In this document: piece after piece, positions 27,249 through 35,880 of the stretch | Layout of the letters: every line of letters starts with the position of its first letter | How positions within the stretch are numbered: the stretch's first letter is position 1 | From: UBA1715 sp036752345 | Lineage (GTDB): Bacteria > Bacteroidota > Bacteroidia > Bacteroidales > UBA1715 | Assembly: GCA_036752345.1 (NCBI GenBank) | Contig: DAIOSV010000002.1 | Coordinates: 28,589 to 92,588 of the forward strand | Reading direction: 5' to 3' | Length of the DNA: 64,000 nt | The notes under the pieces: model-generated | The model's input: only the letters and a program-made list of their open reading frames with translations | What the model was told of the DNA's origin: nothing | Databases searched by the model: none | Translations under genes and position numbers: made by a program

Positions 27249-29309
27249 TTATATCATGTTTGAATAATGAGGTGGTTGATGCGGGTATATCGAAATCATG
27301 TTATTCCCTTTCAATTGTTTGGGCAATTTATCGGTAAATTGTTCAAATCGTTTTGAGTATGAAGGGAATCCCGGACGTGACATGACAAAAATAACTAAAT
27401 CATTTTCCTTAATCTTTTTTGATATATGCGAAACAGCTTCCCAATCGTCATATTTTGTAGAACGAATAATGGTAGGATTTTGGTCTTGTTGTAGAATTTG
27501 TTCCATTTCAGTAGCAGTGGTATGACTTCCATAATGTTCAATGTGGCTTGCCCATTCTTTTGAAAGTCGCATAACCCGTATAAGCCATTGTTCAAATCCA
27601 AACTCCAAATCGGCATGAGGGGTTGTAAATAGGAAAATACGGCGTATGCCAATCATTGGTTTATCGAGCGAACAAATAAAAATGTTTTTGTCCGTGTTGT
27701 TTATAAATTGTACTAGTGGATTTCCAAGAAGTTTATCAAACACGCCATTGTGTTTATACGACCATCCCATAATAATAAGGTCGGTCATAGTTTCGCGAGC
27801 AGTTCGTGAAATGCCTCCAAACGTATTCTGATCAATGGTAGCCGTAACCTGAACGTTAACTTCGGCCGATGAACCCTGTTGTACCAAACTCTCTAACTTG
27901 TTTTTTGCCTTAATTATATTGATGCTTGCTTGTTCATTGTCGGGCACTACCGTCAAAAGGGTGATGGCGTGCTTTGATTTTGCTTCTTTTAGTAAAATGG
28001 CAAAATCAAGCAGTGGTGGGATGTTAGAGAAGTTGGCTATAGGAATAAGTATATTGCCTGAAGGTAATGCCACTTCCGGAATAGTGTCCTCGTTTTTTTC
28101 GTGAAGCACGATTTTTCTGGCTGCTTTTTCGGTAACAAATGAGCCAACCAAGCAGGTTATTAGAATCAAGATAATAGTTCCGTTTAAAATGTTCTCGTCT
28201 AATATTTCGGCTTTGTATCCCGAAAGGATAATGGCAAGCGTGGCGGCCGCATGCGAACTGCTCAATCCGAAAATAAGTACGCGCTGGTATTTTGTATATC
28301 GGTAAATATGTTGCGTAACAAATGCTGCCAACCATTTACCGAAAAATGCTGCCAACGACAATGTGATTGCAATTAATAGCGGGCGATAGCCTTGTAGTAA
28401 TACGCTTAAATCCAACAACATTCCTACCGAAATAAGGAAAAATGGGATAAAAAGCGTGTTGCCTATAAATTCAATTCGGTTCATCAAGGCTGACGAGTGT
28501 GGAATAAGCCTGTTGAGCACCAATCCCGCAATAAATGCCCCGATAATTGACTCCAATCCGCATATCTCGGCCAAAAATGCCGAAAAAAACAAAACTGCGA
28601 GTACAAAAATAAAGTGCGACGATTTCTCACTCTCCAGTTTTCCAAAGAACCATTTCGTTATTCGTGGAATGACGCCAAACAATATGGCCGAAAAAATAGC
28701 AAGCGAGATAATTATTTTTGCCAAAAAAGCAACATCAAGAGCACCATCTTTAGCATTGATAATTATGGCAAGCATAATCAATACAAGCGTGTCGGTCAAG
28801 ATGGTACCGCCCACGGTTATCGCCACCGCTTGATTTTTAGTGATACCGAATTTACTCACAATAGGATATGCCACCAACGTTTGCGATGCAAACATGCTGG
28901 CGGTGAGCAAACTCGCTAAAAAATCTAATTTCAGTACGTAGTAGCATACTGGAAAACCAATAGCCAGAGGCAGAGAAAAGGTGAGCAAACCAAACACCAA
29001 ACTGCGGTTTTTTACGATACGAAATTGATTCATATCGAGTTCCAAACCAGCTATAAACATGATGTAGAGCAAGCCAATTGTCGAAAAAAGGTCAATTGAA
29101 GAGCTGTTTTCAAGTATTCCAAATCCGTAGGGGCCAATAATAACGCCTGCAAGTATCAACCCAATCACGCCCGGTATGTTCAATTTACCGAAAACAATTG
29201 GTACAAGCAATATTATAAAGAGGAGTAACGAGAGTATCAGTATCGGACTCGTTAAGGGCGTTTGAAAAAATTCCGCCAGGTGATTCAGAAATGCTATAAG
29301 CGTATCCAT
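27249..29309 (-). CDS. CPA2-family cation/H+ antiporter with universal-stress-like C-terminal region
   Basis: 686 residues. Residues about 20-400 contain 12 or so helices of the Kef/NhaA-like exchanger fold: GVIGLILAGVIIGPYGFG, LLYIMFIAGLELD, TLVAYPIVSKFG and GGTILTDTLVL. From about 415 to 686 the chain is soluble and cytoplasmic, with two alpha/beta halves (NILIPIANFSNIPPLLDFA and RIFLFTTPHADLEFGFEQW) that look like paired universal-stress-protein domains. Expected role: Na+ or K+ for H+ exchange in pH and ion homeostasis, with the soluble tail sensing a nucleotide or stress signal (inferred from family). Its promoter region falls into the assembly gap at 29329. Confidence 0.85.
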   Translation of the reverse strand: MDTLIAFLNHLAEFFQTPLTSPILILSLLLFIILLVPIVFGKLNIPGVIGLILAGVIIGPYGFGILENSSSIDLFSTIGLLYIMFIAGLELDMNQFRIVKNRSLVFGLLTFSLPLAIGFPVCYYVLKLDFLASLLTASMFASQTLVAYPIVSKFGITKNQAVAITVGGTILTDTLVLIMLAIIINAKDGALDVAFLAKIIISLAIFSAILFGVIPRITKWFFGKLESEKSSHFIFVLAVLFFSAFLAEICGLESIIGAFIAGLVLNRLIPHSSALMNRIEFIGNTLFIPFFLISVGMLLDLSVLLQGYRPLLIAITLSLAAFFGKWLAAFVTQHIYRYTKYQRVLIFGLSSSHAAATLAIILSGYKAEILDENILNGTIILILITCLVGSFVTEKAARKIVLHEKNEDTIPEVALPSGNILIPIANFSNIPPLLDFAILLKEAKSKHAITLLTVVPDNEQASINIIKAKNKLESLVQQGSSAEVNVQVTATIDQNTFGGISRTARETMTDLIIMGWSYKHNGVFDKLLGNPLVQFINNTDKNIFICSLDKPMIGIRRIFLFTTPHADLEFGFEQWLIRVMRLSKEWASHIEHYGSHTTATEMEQILQQDQNPTIIRSTKYDDWEAVSHISKKIKENDLVIFVMSRPGFPSYSKRFEQFTDKLPKQLKGNNMISIYPHQPPHYSNMI

Positions 29310-29328
29310 GCGTGACAGTTTTTTTATT

Positions 29329-29428
29329 NNNNNNNNNNNNNNNNNNNNNNNNNNNNNNNNNNNNNNNNNNNNNNNNNNNNNNNNNNNNNNNNNNNNNNNN
29401 NNNNNNNNNNNNNNNNNNNNNNNNNNNN
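29329..29428. other. Assembly gap (100 N) before the MORN-repeat gene
   Basis: Exactly 100 N. It removes the promoter of the minus-strand antiporter gene and the start of the plus-strand MORN-repeat gene. True size unknown. Confidence 0.95.
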
Positions 29429-30619
29429 GGAAAGGAGCCTGAAATAGTAGAAATAGCTCGGGGTAATTACAAAAATGGCAAAAGAGTCGGCAAGTGGGAG
29501 GAATTCTACGGATATATAAAGAGCAAAGGCAAATATAGCAATGACCTAAGGCAAGGACTCTGGAACTACTACGACCGAGAGATAGAAGGAGCGCCCATAA
29601 TTCTCAAAGGATATTTCGTTGATGGCAAGCCCGAAGGCTTATGGCAATATTTCTTTGTAGATGAAGAGACCGGATTCTCCAAAATAGCCGCCCAAGGCTC
29701 TATGCACAACGGAAACTTTGAGGGAGAATGGAAAACGTACCATTGGACTACCGGTGCGGTGGCCTCAGTAGGAAGCCTTATGCCAAACACCAACGCAAAC
29801 GACTCCACCAACCACTTCGACCTTTATACTCTTTTCAGCTACCTATACATGCTCACGGACTATGTAAACGATGTTGAGGTGAACAAAACCGGGGTGTGGA
29901 ACTATTACCACGACGAAAACCAGTTAAATGTGAGTGGATTGTATGTAAATGGAAAAAAAGAAGGAGAGTGGATATTCCATTATGAGACGGGAAACCTTAA
30001 AGAAAAAGGCACGTACCGCAATGGACAAAAACAAGGAGAATGGCTCACATACCATCCCGACACAAATATGGTAATCGCCATTGAAAACTTTATGAACGAC
30101 ACATTAGACGGCTACTGCAAATACATGTGCCCACAAAACAAAACCAGCATAGAAGGAGCGTTTGCCAAAGGCTGTCCTGTGGGCGAATGGAGAAAATACT
30201 ACAACGATACCATTCTCTACTCCTCAGGTCAGTATAGTAGCGATTTCTTCCCCGAGTATCGACAAATGGAGTATATGAAACAAACCTGCAACCTCTTTGA
30301 CATAAATAAACAGGGATATTGGAAAACCTATTACCCTAACGGAAACATACAAGATGAAGGAAACTATGTGCAAGGCAAAAAACAAGGCGAATGGCGCCAG
30401 TATGCTTCGGCAGGCTACCTCACCGGTATTGAAAACTATAAAGACAACGAATTACATGGCGAATATGCACAATTCAATTGGCACGGCAAATACCTGTGGC
30501 AATATGGTACGTTCGAAAACGGCAAAAGAACTTTGTGGATGGAATACAACGAAGGAGACGGCCCCACTACCATAGCATTCCTTGCCGAAAGAAAACAGCA
30601 ATTACAGGTGCTTGACTCC
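29429..30619 (+). CDS. MORN-repeat protein, start and end lost in gaps
   Basis: 397 codons of open frame bounded by two gaps. At least seven MORN-variant units are visible, with the pattern G-x-Y-x-N-G-K-x-x-G-x-W, for example YKNGKRVGKWEEFY, YVNGKKEGEWIFHY, YRNGQKQGEWLTYH and YVQGKKQGEWRQYA. Proteins of this YwqK-like class carry tandem beta-hairpins and are often annotated loosely as toxin-antitoxin components; no toxin is seen here, so I do not assign that role. The GTG at 29312 upstream of the gap would give a continuous frame only by assuming that the gap is exactly 100 bases, which is unsupported. The coding strand is richer in C than most neighbours. Confidence 0.75.
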
Positions 30620-30719
30620 NNNNNNNNNNNNNNNNNNNNNNNNNNNNNNNNNNNNNNNNNNNNNNNNNNNNNNNNNNNNNNNNNNNNNNNNNNNNNNNNN
30701 NNNNNNNNNNNNNNNNNNN
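30620..30719. other. Assembly gap (100 N) after the MORN repeats
   Basis: Exactly 100 N. The plausible reading frames on the two sides differ, so the real gap is not 100 bases if both sides belong to one gene. Confidence 0.95.
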
Positions 30720-30833
30720 GTGTACGGCATTCTTTTCGATTCCTCACAGCAACCCGCTAGCTACCGAAAAGAAATAGTGGTGCGCATGCAAAAGCAAAAC
30801 AACGAATGGAAAATAATAGAAATAAAATACTAA
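30720..30833 (+). CDS. C-terminal fragment of a protein running out of the gap
   Basis: 37 codons in frame up to the TAA at 30831-30833, reading VYGILFDSSQQPASYRKEIV then VRMQKQNNEWKIIEIKY. The ending (EWKIIEIKY) looks like the last strand of an NTF2-like or lumazine-binding-type domain, but it is too short to assign. The frame that would continue directly from the MORN protein instead gives a low-complexity non-protein-like tail, so this frame is preferred. It may be the end of the MORN protein or a separate small gene. Confidence 0.55.
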   Translation: MYGILFDSSQQPASYRKEIVVRMQKQNNEWKIIEIKY

Positions 30834-30942
30834 TGGACGTAAAACTAACCATTCTCTCTAATTCATACCTCCCCACCGCGAGCGCCCTTCAATTCGTAGC
30901 CATAAAAATGCATCAAAACACATAATAGCTAATCGCCAATTA

Positions 30943-30975
30943 ATCCGTTACTCGTAAAACGTTAAACGAGTAACG
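30943..30975. repeat. 10-bp inverted repeat sharing a 19-base element with 32783
   Basis: CGTTACTCGT (30946-30955) and ACGAGTAACG (30966-30975) are perfect arms around a 10-base AT-rich loop. The left part, 30943-30961, is repeated exactly at 32783-32801. It could be an operator, an mRNA hairpin or a small dispersed repeat. Within 30834-31088 the only other feature I see is the -7 box at 31035. Confidence 0.7.
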
Positions 30976-31034
30976 AACAACCTAACCACAGAAACAAATC
31001 TGACAAATTATACGTGTTGCATGCTCAAATGTTG

Positions 31035-31042
31035 TATCTTTG
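31035..31042 (+). promoter_or_regulatory. -7 box for the NYN-LOTUS gene
   Basis: TATCTTTG fits TAnnTTTG. TTG at 31017-31019 gives only 15 bases of spacing, so the -33 element is uncertain. The leader is about 40 bases. Confidence 0.55.
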
Positions 31043-31088
31043 AAGAACATAAATACACCCTAAGCGGTAATCAAAAAAACAAACAAAC

Positions 31089-31862
31089 ATGAGAGAAAAA
31101 AACGAATTGAAATTAGCTGTGCTAATTGACGCAGACAATATACCATATTCAAGTATTAAAGGAATGCTTGATGAAATTGCAAAATTAGGTGTTCCCACCA
31201 TCAAACGAATCTATGGCGATTGGACGCGACCAACCGTTTCGGGCTGGAAACCCGCACTATTGGAACACGCTATCACCCCTATACAGCAATACAGTTACAC
31301 AACCGGCAAAAATGCTACCGATTCGGCTATGATTATCGATGCCATGGACATTCTTCATAGTCAGAAAGTTGATGGATTCTGTTTAGTGTCAAGCGATAGC
31401 GATTTCACACGATTGGCAACGCGCCTTCGAGAGTCGGGAATGTTGGTAATTGGCATTGGCGAAAAGAAAACGCCAAATCCTTTCATCGTAGCGTGCGACA
31501 AATTTATCTACATAGAAATAATTGGAGCAGCACTGAATCAAGAAAAACAAATAGAGAAAACCACGCAAAACAAGAAGAAAACCACTGCACGCGCCTCTGT
31601 GCCCGAAGTTGATACAATCAATGCTGACCTTATCAAACTGTTGAAGACCACTGTCAACGATATAGCCGACGACAATGGATGGGCTTTCTTGGCAGAAGTA
31701 GGCGCTTTGATTATAAAAAAGAAACCCGATTTTGACCCGAGAAATTATGGATTCTCCAAACTCACTCCTTTAATCAAGTCATTGACAAAATATTTTCATA
31801 TTGAGGAGAAAGAAGTTGAAAATACCCACATTAAACACATCTATATCAAGAACAAAAAATAA
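31089..31862 (+). CDS. NYN-domain nuclease with C-terminal OST-HTH/LOTUS domain
   Basis: 257 residues, cytoplasmic. Residues about 8-150 are a PIN-like NYN domain with the acidic site spread over LIDADN (D14, D16), KNATDSAMIIDAMDI and SSDSDFTRLA. This is the metal-dependent ribonuclease fold of LabA/DUF88-type proteins. A Lys-rich linker (about 153-172) leads to a LOTUS/OST-HTH domain at about 178-250 (DLIKLLKTTV ... YGFSKLTPLIKSL), a winged-helix module that binds RNA in other proteins. RNA processing or degradation is the likely role; no target is known. It sits in the accessory-looking 29.4-33.6 kb stretch and lies 33 bases before the VanW gene. Confidence 0.88.
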   Translation: MREKNELKLAVLIDADNIPYSSIKGMLDEIAKLGVPTIKRIYGDWTRPTVSGWKPALLEHAITPIQQYSYTTGKNATDSAMIIDAMDILHSQKVDGFCLVSSDSDFTRLATRLRESGMLVIGIGEKKTPNPFIVACDKFIYIEIIGAALNQEKQIEKTTQNKKKTTARASVPEVDTINADLIKLLKTTVNDIADDNGWAFLAEVGALIIKKKPDFDPRNYGFSKLTPLIKSLTKYFHIEEKEVENTHIKHIYIKNKK

Positions 31863-31895
31863 CAATCCCCAAAATCCACGCTAGCCAATAGTTAT

Positions 31896-32708
31896 ATGTA
31901 TCACGCCGTACAGAAACCCGAACACAGAAGTGCCCTACGGGCATTGGTAGGCAAAGAATATTTTATCCTAAAACGAAAACTTCGTTGGGTTCTCCAAGAC
32001 AAACAGTTTGCCCGTGTCAACCCGGCGGTGTCGTTTCCGAATACCGTGTACACGCACAAATCATTCTTGTTGCGCCCATTGAAAGACGTTGATATGGTGC
32101 TGCAATACAACAAGGTTACCAATTTGGCATGCGCCATTTTCAAACTCAATCACGTTGTTATCAATCCCGGACAAACATTCTCGTTGTGGCAACTCGTTGG
32201 GCGTCCTACCAAAGCAAAAGGCTATCTCGAAGGATTAATTCTGCACAATGGTACCATTACCAAAGGCATAGGAGGAGGGCTTTGTCAGTTGGGAAATTTG
32301 CTCTATTGGATGGCATTGCACACTCCCTTAACCGTTACAGAGCGCTGGCGACATAGTTACGATGTCTTTCCCGATTGCAATCGTACCATTCCCTTTGGCT
32401 GTGGTGCAACCCTGTCATACAATTACGTAGATTTGCAAATAACCAACAACACCGACACCGCTTTCCAAATCAATCTGTGGCTCGACGATGAATATCTCAA
32501 CGGAGAAATAACATCAGCAGACCCTCTCAACGAATCATACTTCGTTTACGAAACCGACCATATGTTTCAACATCAATGGTGGGGCGGCTACACCCGACAC
32601 AATAAAATATGGAAACGGATTACCTCGTTGACCGACAATTCCGTCAGAGAAGAACTCATCACTGAAAACAATGCAATAATGATGTATAACCCCATGTTAG
32701 AAAAATAA
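31896..32708 (+). CDS. VanW family protein
   Basis: 270 residues. The VanW signature lies at about 90-200: the VINPGQTFSLWQLVG strand region, IGGGLCQLGNLLYWMALHT, and RHSYDVFPDCNRTIPFGCGAT. No signal peptide or membrane helix is evident. VanW is an accessory protein in some glycopeptide-resistance clusters, but stand-alone homologues like this one are widespread and their role is not known. None of the other van genes is present, so no resistance claim is made. It may be co-transcribed with the NYN gene 33 bases upstream. Confidence 0.85.
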   Translation: MYHAVQKPEHRSALRALVGKEYFILKRKLRWVLQDKQFARVNPAVSFPNTVYTHKSFLLRPLKDVDMVLQYNKVTNLACAIFKLNHVVINPGQTFSLWQLVGRPTKAKGYLEGLILHNGTITKGIGGGLCQLGNLLYWMALHTPLTVTERWRHSYDVFPDCNRTIPFGCGATLSYNYVDLQITNNTDTAFQINLWLDDEYLNGEITSADPLNESYFVYETDHMFQHQWWGGYTRHNKIWKRITSLTDNSVREELITENNAIMMYNPMLEK

Positions 32709-32782
32709 AGGAAATACAATCTTTTAACTTCTTCTATTAAAAAGAAAGCCTACGGGTAAGTATTCTTTACCGAATCACCGAT

Positions 32783-32801
32783 ATCCGTTACTCGTAAAAC
32801 G
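32783..32801 (+). repeat. Second copy of the 19-base intergenic element
   Basis: Reads ATCCGTTACTCGTAAAACG, identical to 30943-30961. Here the partner arm is missing, so the 10-bp inverted repeat is not formed. Confidence 0.75.
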
Positions 32802-32861
32802 ATAAATGAATTGTACACAAAACAATTCACACGATATAGCCTACCGTTTCTACAAAAGGAG

Positions 32862-32869
32862 TATATTTG
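32862..32869 (+). promoter_or_regulatory. -7 box upstream of the heptad repeats and ydeI-like gene
   Basis: TATATTTG fits TAnnTTTG exactly. A transcript starting some seven bases later would begin close to the TAG at 32876 and carry all eight 21-base repeats at its 5' end. Confidence 0.5.
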
Positions 32870-32890
32870 AGGAACTAGATACTATTATTT

Positions 32891-33058
32891 GGAAATAAGA
32901 ACCTGCAAAAAGGAAATGAACTCCTAAAAAGAAGAAATAAGCAGCTAGAAATTGGGAATAGGGAACTAAAAAAAGGAAATAGCCTCCTAAAAAAAGGTAA
33001 TAAGCACCTAGAAAAAGGAAACGACCACCTAGAAAAAGGAAACATACTGCTAATGCAA
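32891..33058 (+). repeat. Eight tandem 21-bp repeats encoding GNxxLxK heptads
   Basis: Eight contiguous degenerate 21-base units, consensus near GGAAATAAGCACCTAGAAAAA. In the frame of the following gene each unit reads a heptad: GNKNLQK, GNELLKR, RNKQLEI, GNRELKK, GNSLLKK, GNKHLEK, GNDHLEK, GNILLMQ. The Asn and Leu spaced three apart look like a and d positions of a coiled coil. The unit length is exactly seven codons with no frame break, and the ATG of the YdeI-like gene lies in unit eight. Confidence 0.9.
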
Positions 33059-33613
33059 AATATTTTACACATAACCACACCAGCCGAATGGCGTAAATGG
33101 CTTCAAGAGCATTACAATCAAGAGAGCGAGGCGTGGTTGGTCTATGCCAAGAAGGCAACCGGCAAGCCGCGCATCGTCTATAACGATGCCGTTGAAGAAG
33201 CACTCTGTTTTGGCTGGATTGACAGCATAAACAAAACCTACGATGCCGAGCACACCGTGCAACGCTTCACGCCCCGAAACCCACAGAGCACGTATTCGCA
33301 GCCAAATATAGAACGCCATAGGTGGTTGGCCGCTCATAAGCGCATTCATCCCGCGTGTGAGCCTGCCGTGGAAGCCATCTTGGCCCGTGAGTTTACCTTT
33401 CCCTCCGATATTATTGCCCAAATACAAAAAGACCCCACGGCGTGGAACAACTACTGCCGTTTCTCCGAATCATACAAACGCATACGCATAGCCTATATAG
33501 ACAGCGCACGCAAACGACCCGAAGAATTTGCCAAACGCTTACAAAACTTTATAGACAAAACGCATCACAATGCACTCATTTCGGGATTCGGAGGCATTGA
33601 AAAATACTATTGA
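33053..33613 (+). CDS. YdeI/OmpD-associated family protein
   Basis: 186 residues from ATG 33053. It has the family's opening (AEWRKWLQEHYNQESEAWLVYAKK), the VEEALCFGWIDSINKTYD core, RFTPRNPQS, and a C-terminal helical part (RIRIAYIDSARKRPEEFAKR). Members are small cytoplasmic proteins with poorly known roles, linked in annotations to stress or bacteriocin tolerance; I take only the family name as certain. The same frame is open for 58 codons upstream through eight heptad repeats, so the native protein could be longer if a non-standard start is used. The coding strand is C-rich relative to neighbours. Confidence 0.85.
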   Translation: MQNILHITTPAEWRKWLQEHYNQESEAWLVYAKKATGKPRIVYNDAVEEALCFGWIDSINKTYDAEHTVQRFTPRNPQSTYSQPNIERHRWLAAHKRIHPACEPAVEAILAREFTFPSDIIAQIQKDPTAWNNYCRFSESYKRIRIAYIDSARKRPEEFAKRLQNFIDKTHHNALISGFGGIEKYY

Positions 33614-33661
33614 ACCGGTTAAAGAAGAAGAACAATATCTCCTTTGGGATATCGAAGTACA

Positions 33662-33695
33662 TAAAAAAAAGACAACCCATTCAAGGATTGCCTTT
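33662..33695 (-). terminator. Terminator of htpG
   Basis: On the minus strand AAAGGCAATCC (33695-33685) pairs with GGGTTGTCTTT (33678-33668), including two G-U pairs, and is followed by a run of eight T. Confidence 0.8.
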
Positions 33696-33721
33696 CTGTT
33701 ATTGATGTGAATCAAATACTC

Positions 33722-35761
33722 TTAGAGCATTTCTACGCTGCGTTTTACGAATGATTCCAACGCTTCGCCTTTCAGCATATTGTTCGAAATCAACGCAAGG
33801 TCTATCAATTGTTTTACCGTTTGATTGCCTTTTCCGTATTCGTCAAGCGCTTGTTTCTTTTTGCTTTCCAAGTCAGCAATTTGTTTCGTCACAGATTCCA
33901 ATGCCTCTTTGTCAGTTACCGGAATTTCGTCCTCTTTCTTGTCTTTCTTTGCATCGTCAAGTTTCTTTCTCTCGTCTTGCAAAGGCTTCAAGTCAGCATT
34001 GATTTTGTCGAGCGCATCTTTCATTTTTGTCACTTTGTCGTCGTTGATTTTCGCAATCAAAGGATGGTTTGCGTTCACTACAAGATTGTAGTTGTCTGGC
34101 ATTTGGCTGTAGAAACTCATGCCCGGATTCATCTGAGCCATGTCTTTCATACGGCGCATATATTCAGACTGTGTAACCATAATAGGAGCTTCATCGGCGT
34201 TGAGGTTGGCAAACTGTACCAAGAGATTTTGGCCCGCTTGTGAAGAGAAAACTTCCGTCAAATCCTGCGTATCATCTTGTGACAACTTTGAGTCGGTCAA
34301 ATCATCTTTCTTTATAAGATTCTCTACAATGTCAGCATCTACACGGCTGAATAGACATTTCTCAAATTTTTGTTCCAACTGACTAATAAGGTGCGCGTCA
34401 AGATGTCCGTCGAGTAGCAATACGTCATAGCCTTTGTTTTTCGCCTTTTGAATGTAGCTGTATTGCGTTTCAGGGTCAGTGGCATACAAATACACCAACG
34501 TACCGTTTTTGTCAGTCTGATTAGCAGAAATGAGCGTTTTGTACTCTTCGAATGTGAAATATTTACCATCAACGTTTTTGAACAATGCAAAGTCTTTTGC
34601 TCTGTCATAAAACTTCTCTTCGCTCAACATTCCGTAGGTGATGAACAACTTCAAATCGTCCCATTTCTTTTCGTATTCTTCACGGTTGTTTTTGAAAATT
34701 TCTTGCAAGCGGTCAGACACCTTTTTGGTGATGTGGCTCGAAATTTTCTTTACGTTGTTGTCGCTCTGCAAATAACTGCGCGATACGTTCAGCGGAATGT
34801 CTGGAGAGTCGAGCACACCATGAAGCAACGTCAAGAAGTCAGGAACAATGCCTTCTACCGAGTCAGTTACGAATACTTGGTTGCTGTAGAGTTGAATTTT
34901 GTTTTTCTGAACCTCAAAGTTGTTTCTGATTTTTGGGAAATACAAAATACCGGTTAAATGGAAAGGGTAGTCAACATTTAGGTGAATGTTGAAAAGAGGG
35001 TCCTCAGCCATTGGATAGAGTTCTTTGTAGAACGATTGATAGTCCTCCTCTTTCAGGTCGGTAGGTTTCTTGGTCCATGCCGGTTTAGTGTTGTTTATCA
35101 CATTGTCTTGGTCGGTGTCAACGTATTTACCGTCTTTCCATTCTTGTTTTTTACCAAAAACAATCGTGATAGGTAAGAATTTGCAATATTTCTTGAGTAA
35201 TTCTTCAATTCTATTTTTCTGTAAATATTCTTCAGATTCTTTGTCTATATGGAGCACAATGTCAGTCCCAACATCGGCTTTCTCTATTTCTTCTATTGAA
35301 TAATTAGGACTGCCATCGCAAGACCATTTTACACTCTTGGCATCTTTCTGATATGATTTTGTGATAATATCAACCGATTCCGACACCATGAAAGCTGAGT
35401 AGAATCCAAGTCCGAAATGCCCAATAATAGCTTCTGCTTTGTCTTTGTATTTGTCAAGGAATTCTTCAGCACCCGAGAATGCTATTTGATTGATGTATTT
35501 GTCAATTTCTTCGGCTGTCATACCAATTCCCTTATCGGAAATGGTAATTGTTTTAGTTTTTTCGTCAATGGAAATAGATACGTTGGCATTTGTTACGTCG
35601 CCATCATATTTTCCAAGTTTAGCGAGTGTTTTGAGTTTTTGAGTTGCATCAACGGCATTTGATACAAGTTCTCGTAAGAATATCTCTTGGTCAGAGTAAA
35701 GGAACTTTTTAATGACCGGGAAGATGTTTTCGGTGGTTACACCAATTTTACCTGATTGCAT
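33722..35761 (-). CDS. htpG: Molecular chaperone HtpG (Hsp90)
   Basis: 679 residues. The N-terminal GHKL ATPase is complete: REELVSNAVDA-type helix (FLRELVSNAVDATQK), ISDKGIGM, QIAFSGAEEFL and GHFGLGFYSAFMV. The middle domain carries LYSNQVFVTDSVEGIVPDFL and DSPDIPLNVSRSYLQ. The C-terminal part has a charged insert near 600-640 (KDKKEDEIPVTDKE) and a dimerisation end. It folds and stabilises client proteins under stress using ATP. It is transcribed alone, has its own terminator, and is preceded by a perfect 12-bp hairpin 15 bases before the ATG. I find no TAnnTTTG box in the 120 bases upstream, consistent with a different sigma factor or regulator. Confidence 0.96.
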   Translation of the reverse strand: MQSGKIGVTTENIFPVIKKFLYSDQEIFLRELVSNAVDATQKLKTLAKLGKYDGDVTNANVSISIDEKTKTITISDKGIGMTAEEIDKYINQIAFSGAEEFLDKYKDKAEAIIGHFGLGFYSAFMVSESVDIITKSYQKDAKSVKWSCDGSPNYSIEEIEKADVGTDIVLHIDKESEEYLQKNRIEELLKKYCKFLPITIVFGKKQEWKDGKYVDTDQDNVINNTKPAWTKKPTDLKEEDYQSFYKELYPMAEDPLFNIHLNVDYPFHLTGILYFPKIRNNFEVQKNKIQLYSNQVFVTDSVEGIVPDFLTLLHGVLDSPDIPLNVSRSYLQSDNNVKKISSHITKKVSDRLQEIFKNNREEYEKKWDDLKLFITYGMLSEEKFYDRAKDFALFKNVDGKYFTFEEYKTLISANQTDKNGTLVYLYATDPETQYSYIQKAKNKGYDVLLLDGHLDAHLISQLEQKFEKCLFSRVDADIVENLIKKDDLTDSKLSQDDTQDLTEVFSSQAGQNLLVQFANLNADEAPIMVTQSEYMRRMKDMAQMNPGMSFYSQMPDNYNLVVNANHPLIAKINDDKVTKMKDALDKINADLKPLQDERKKLDDAKKDKKEDEIPVTDKEALESVTKQIADLESKKKQALDEYGKGNQTVKQLIDLALISNNMLKGEALESFVKRSVEML

Positions 35762-35775
35762 ATCTGTAAAAATTA

Positions 35776-35806
35776 AAAAGGTTATACATTTTTTGTATAA
35801 CCTTTT
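35776..35806 (-). promoter_or_regulatory. Perfect 12-bp hairpin just upstream of htpG
   Basis: AAAAGGTTATAC (35776-35787) and GTATAACCTTTT (35795-35806) are perfect arms around a 7-base loop, ending 15 bases before the htpG ATG. In the minus direction a TTTTTAATTTTTA tract follows, so it could terminate transcripts from the 35881 gene. It could equally act in the htpG leader as a thermosensitive or protein-bound element. Sequence alone does not decide. Confidence 0.65.
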
Positions 35807-35833
35807 GTCAATTTATGTGCCATCAAACAAAAC

Positions 35834-35872
35834 TTGTCATAGTGTCATATTGGAGTGTGGCACTACTGACAA
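35834..35872. promoter_or_regulatory. Second interrupted palindrome between htpG and its upstream gene
   Basis: TTGTCA-TAGTGTCA (35834-35847) pairs with TGGCACTA-C-TGACAA (35858-35872) with one bulged C and one G-U pair. It lies 9 bases past the stop of the 35881 gene. It may be that gene's terminator or an operator for htpG. It is not the CIRCE sequence. Confidence 0.5.
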
Positions 35873-35880
35873 AGCGTCTG

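Larger units (their letters stand above)
32709..33052 (+). other. Repeat-rich region between vanW-like and ydeI-like genes
   Basis: 344 bases without a conventional start codon in a supported frame. In order it holds the second copy of the 19-base element (32783-32801), a hairpin GAATTGT (32808-32814) with ACAATTC (32822-32828), a TATATTTG -7 box (32862-32869) and eight 21-base heptad repeats from 32891 that run into the next gene. The repeat frame is open from 32879, after a TAG at 32876, but lacks ATG, GTG or TTG until 33053. Confidence 0.75.
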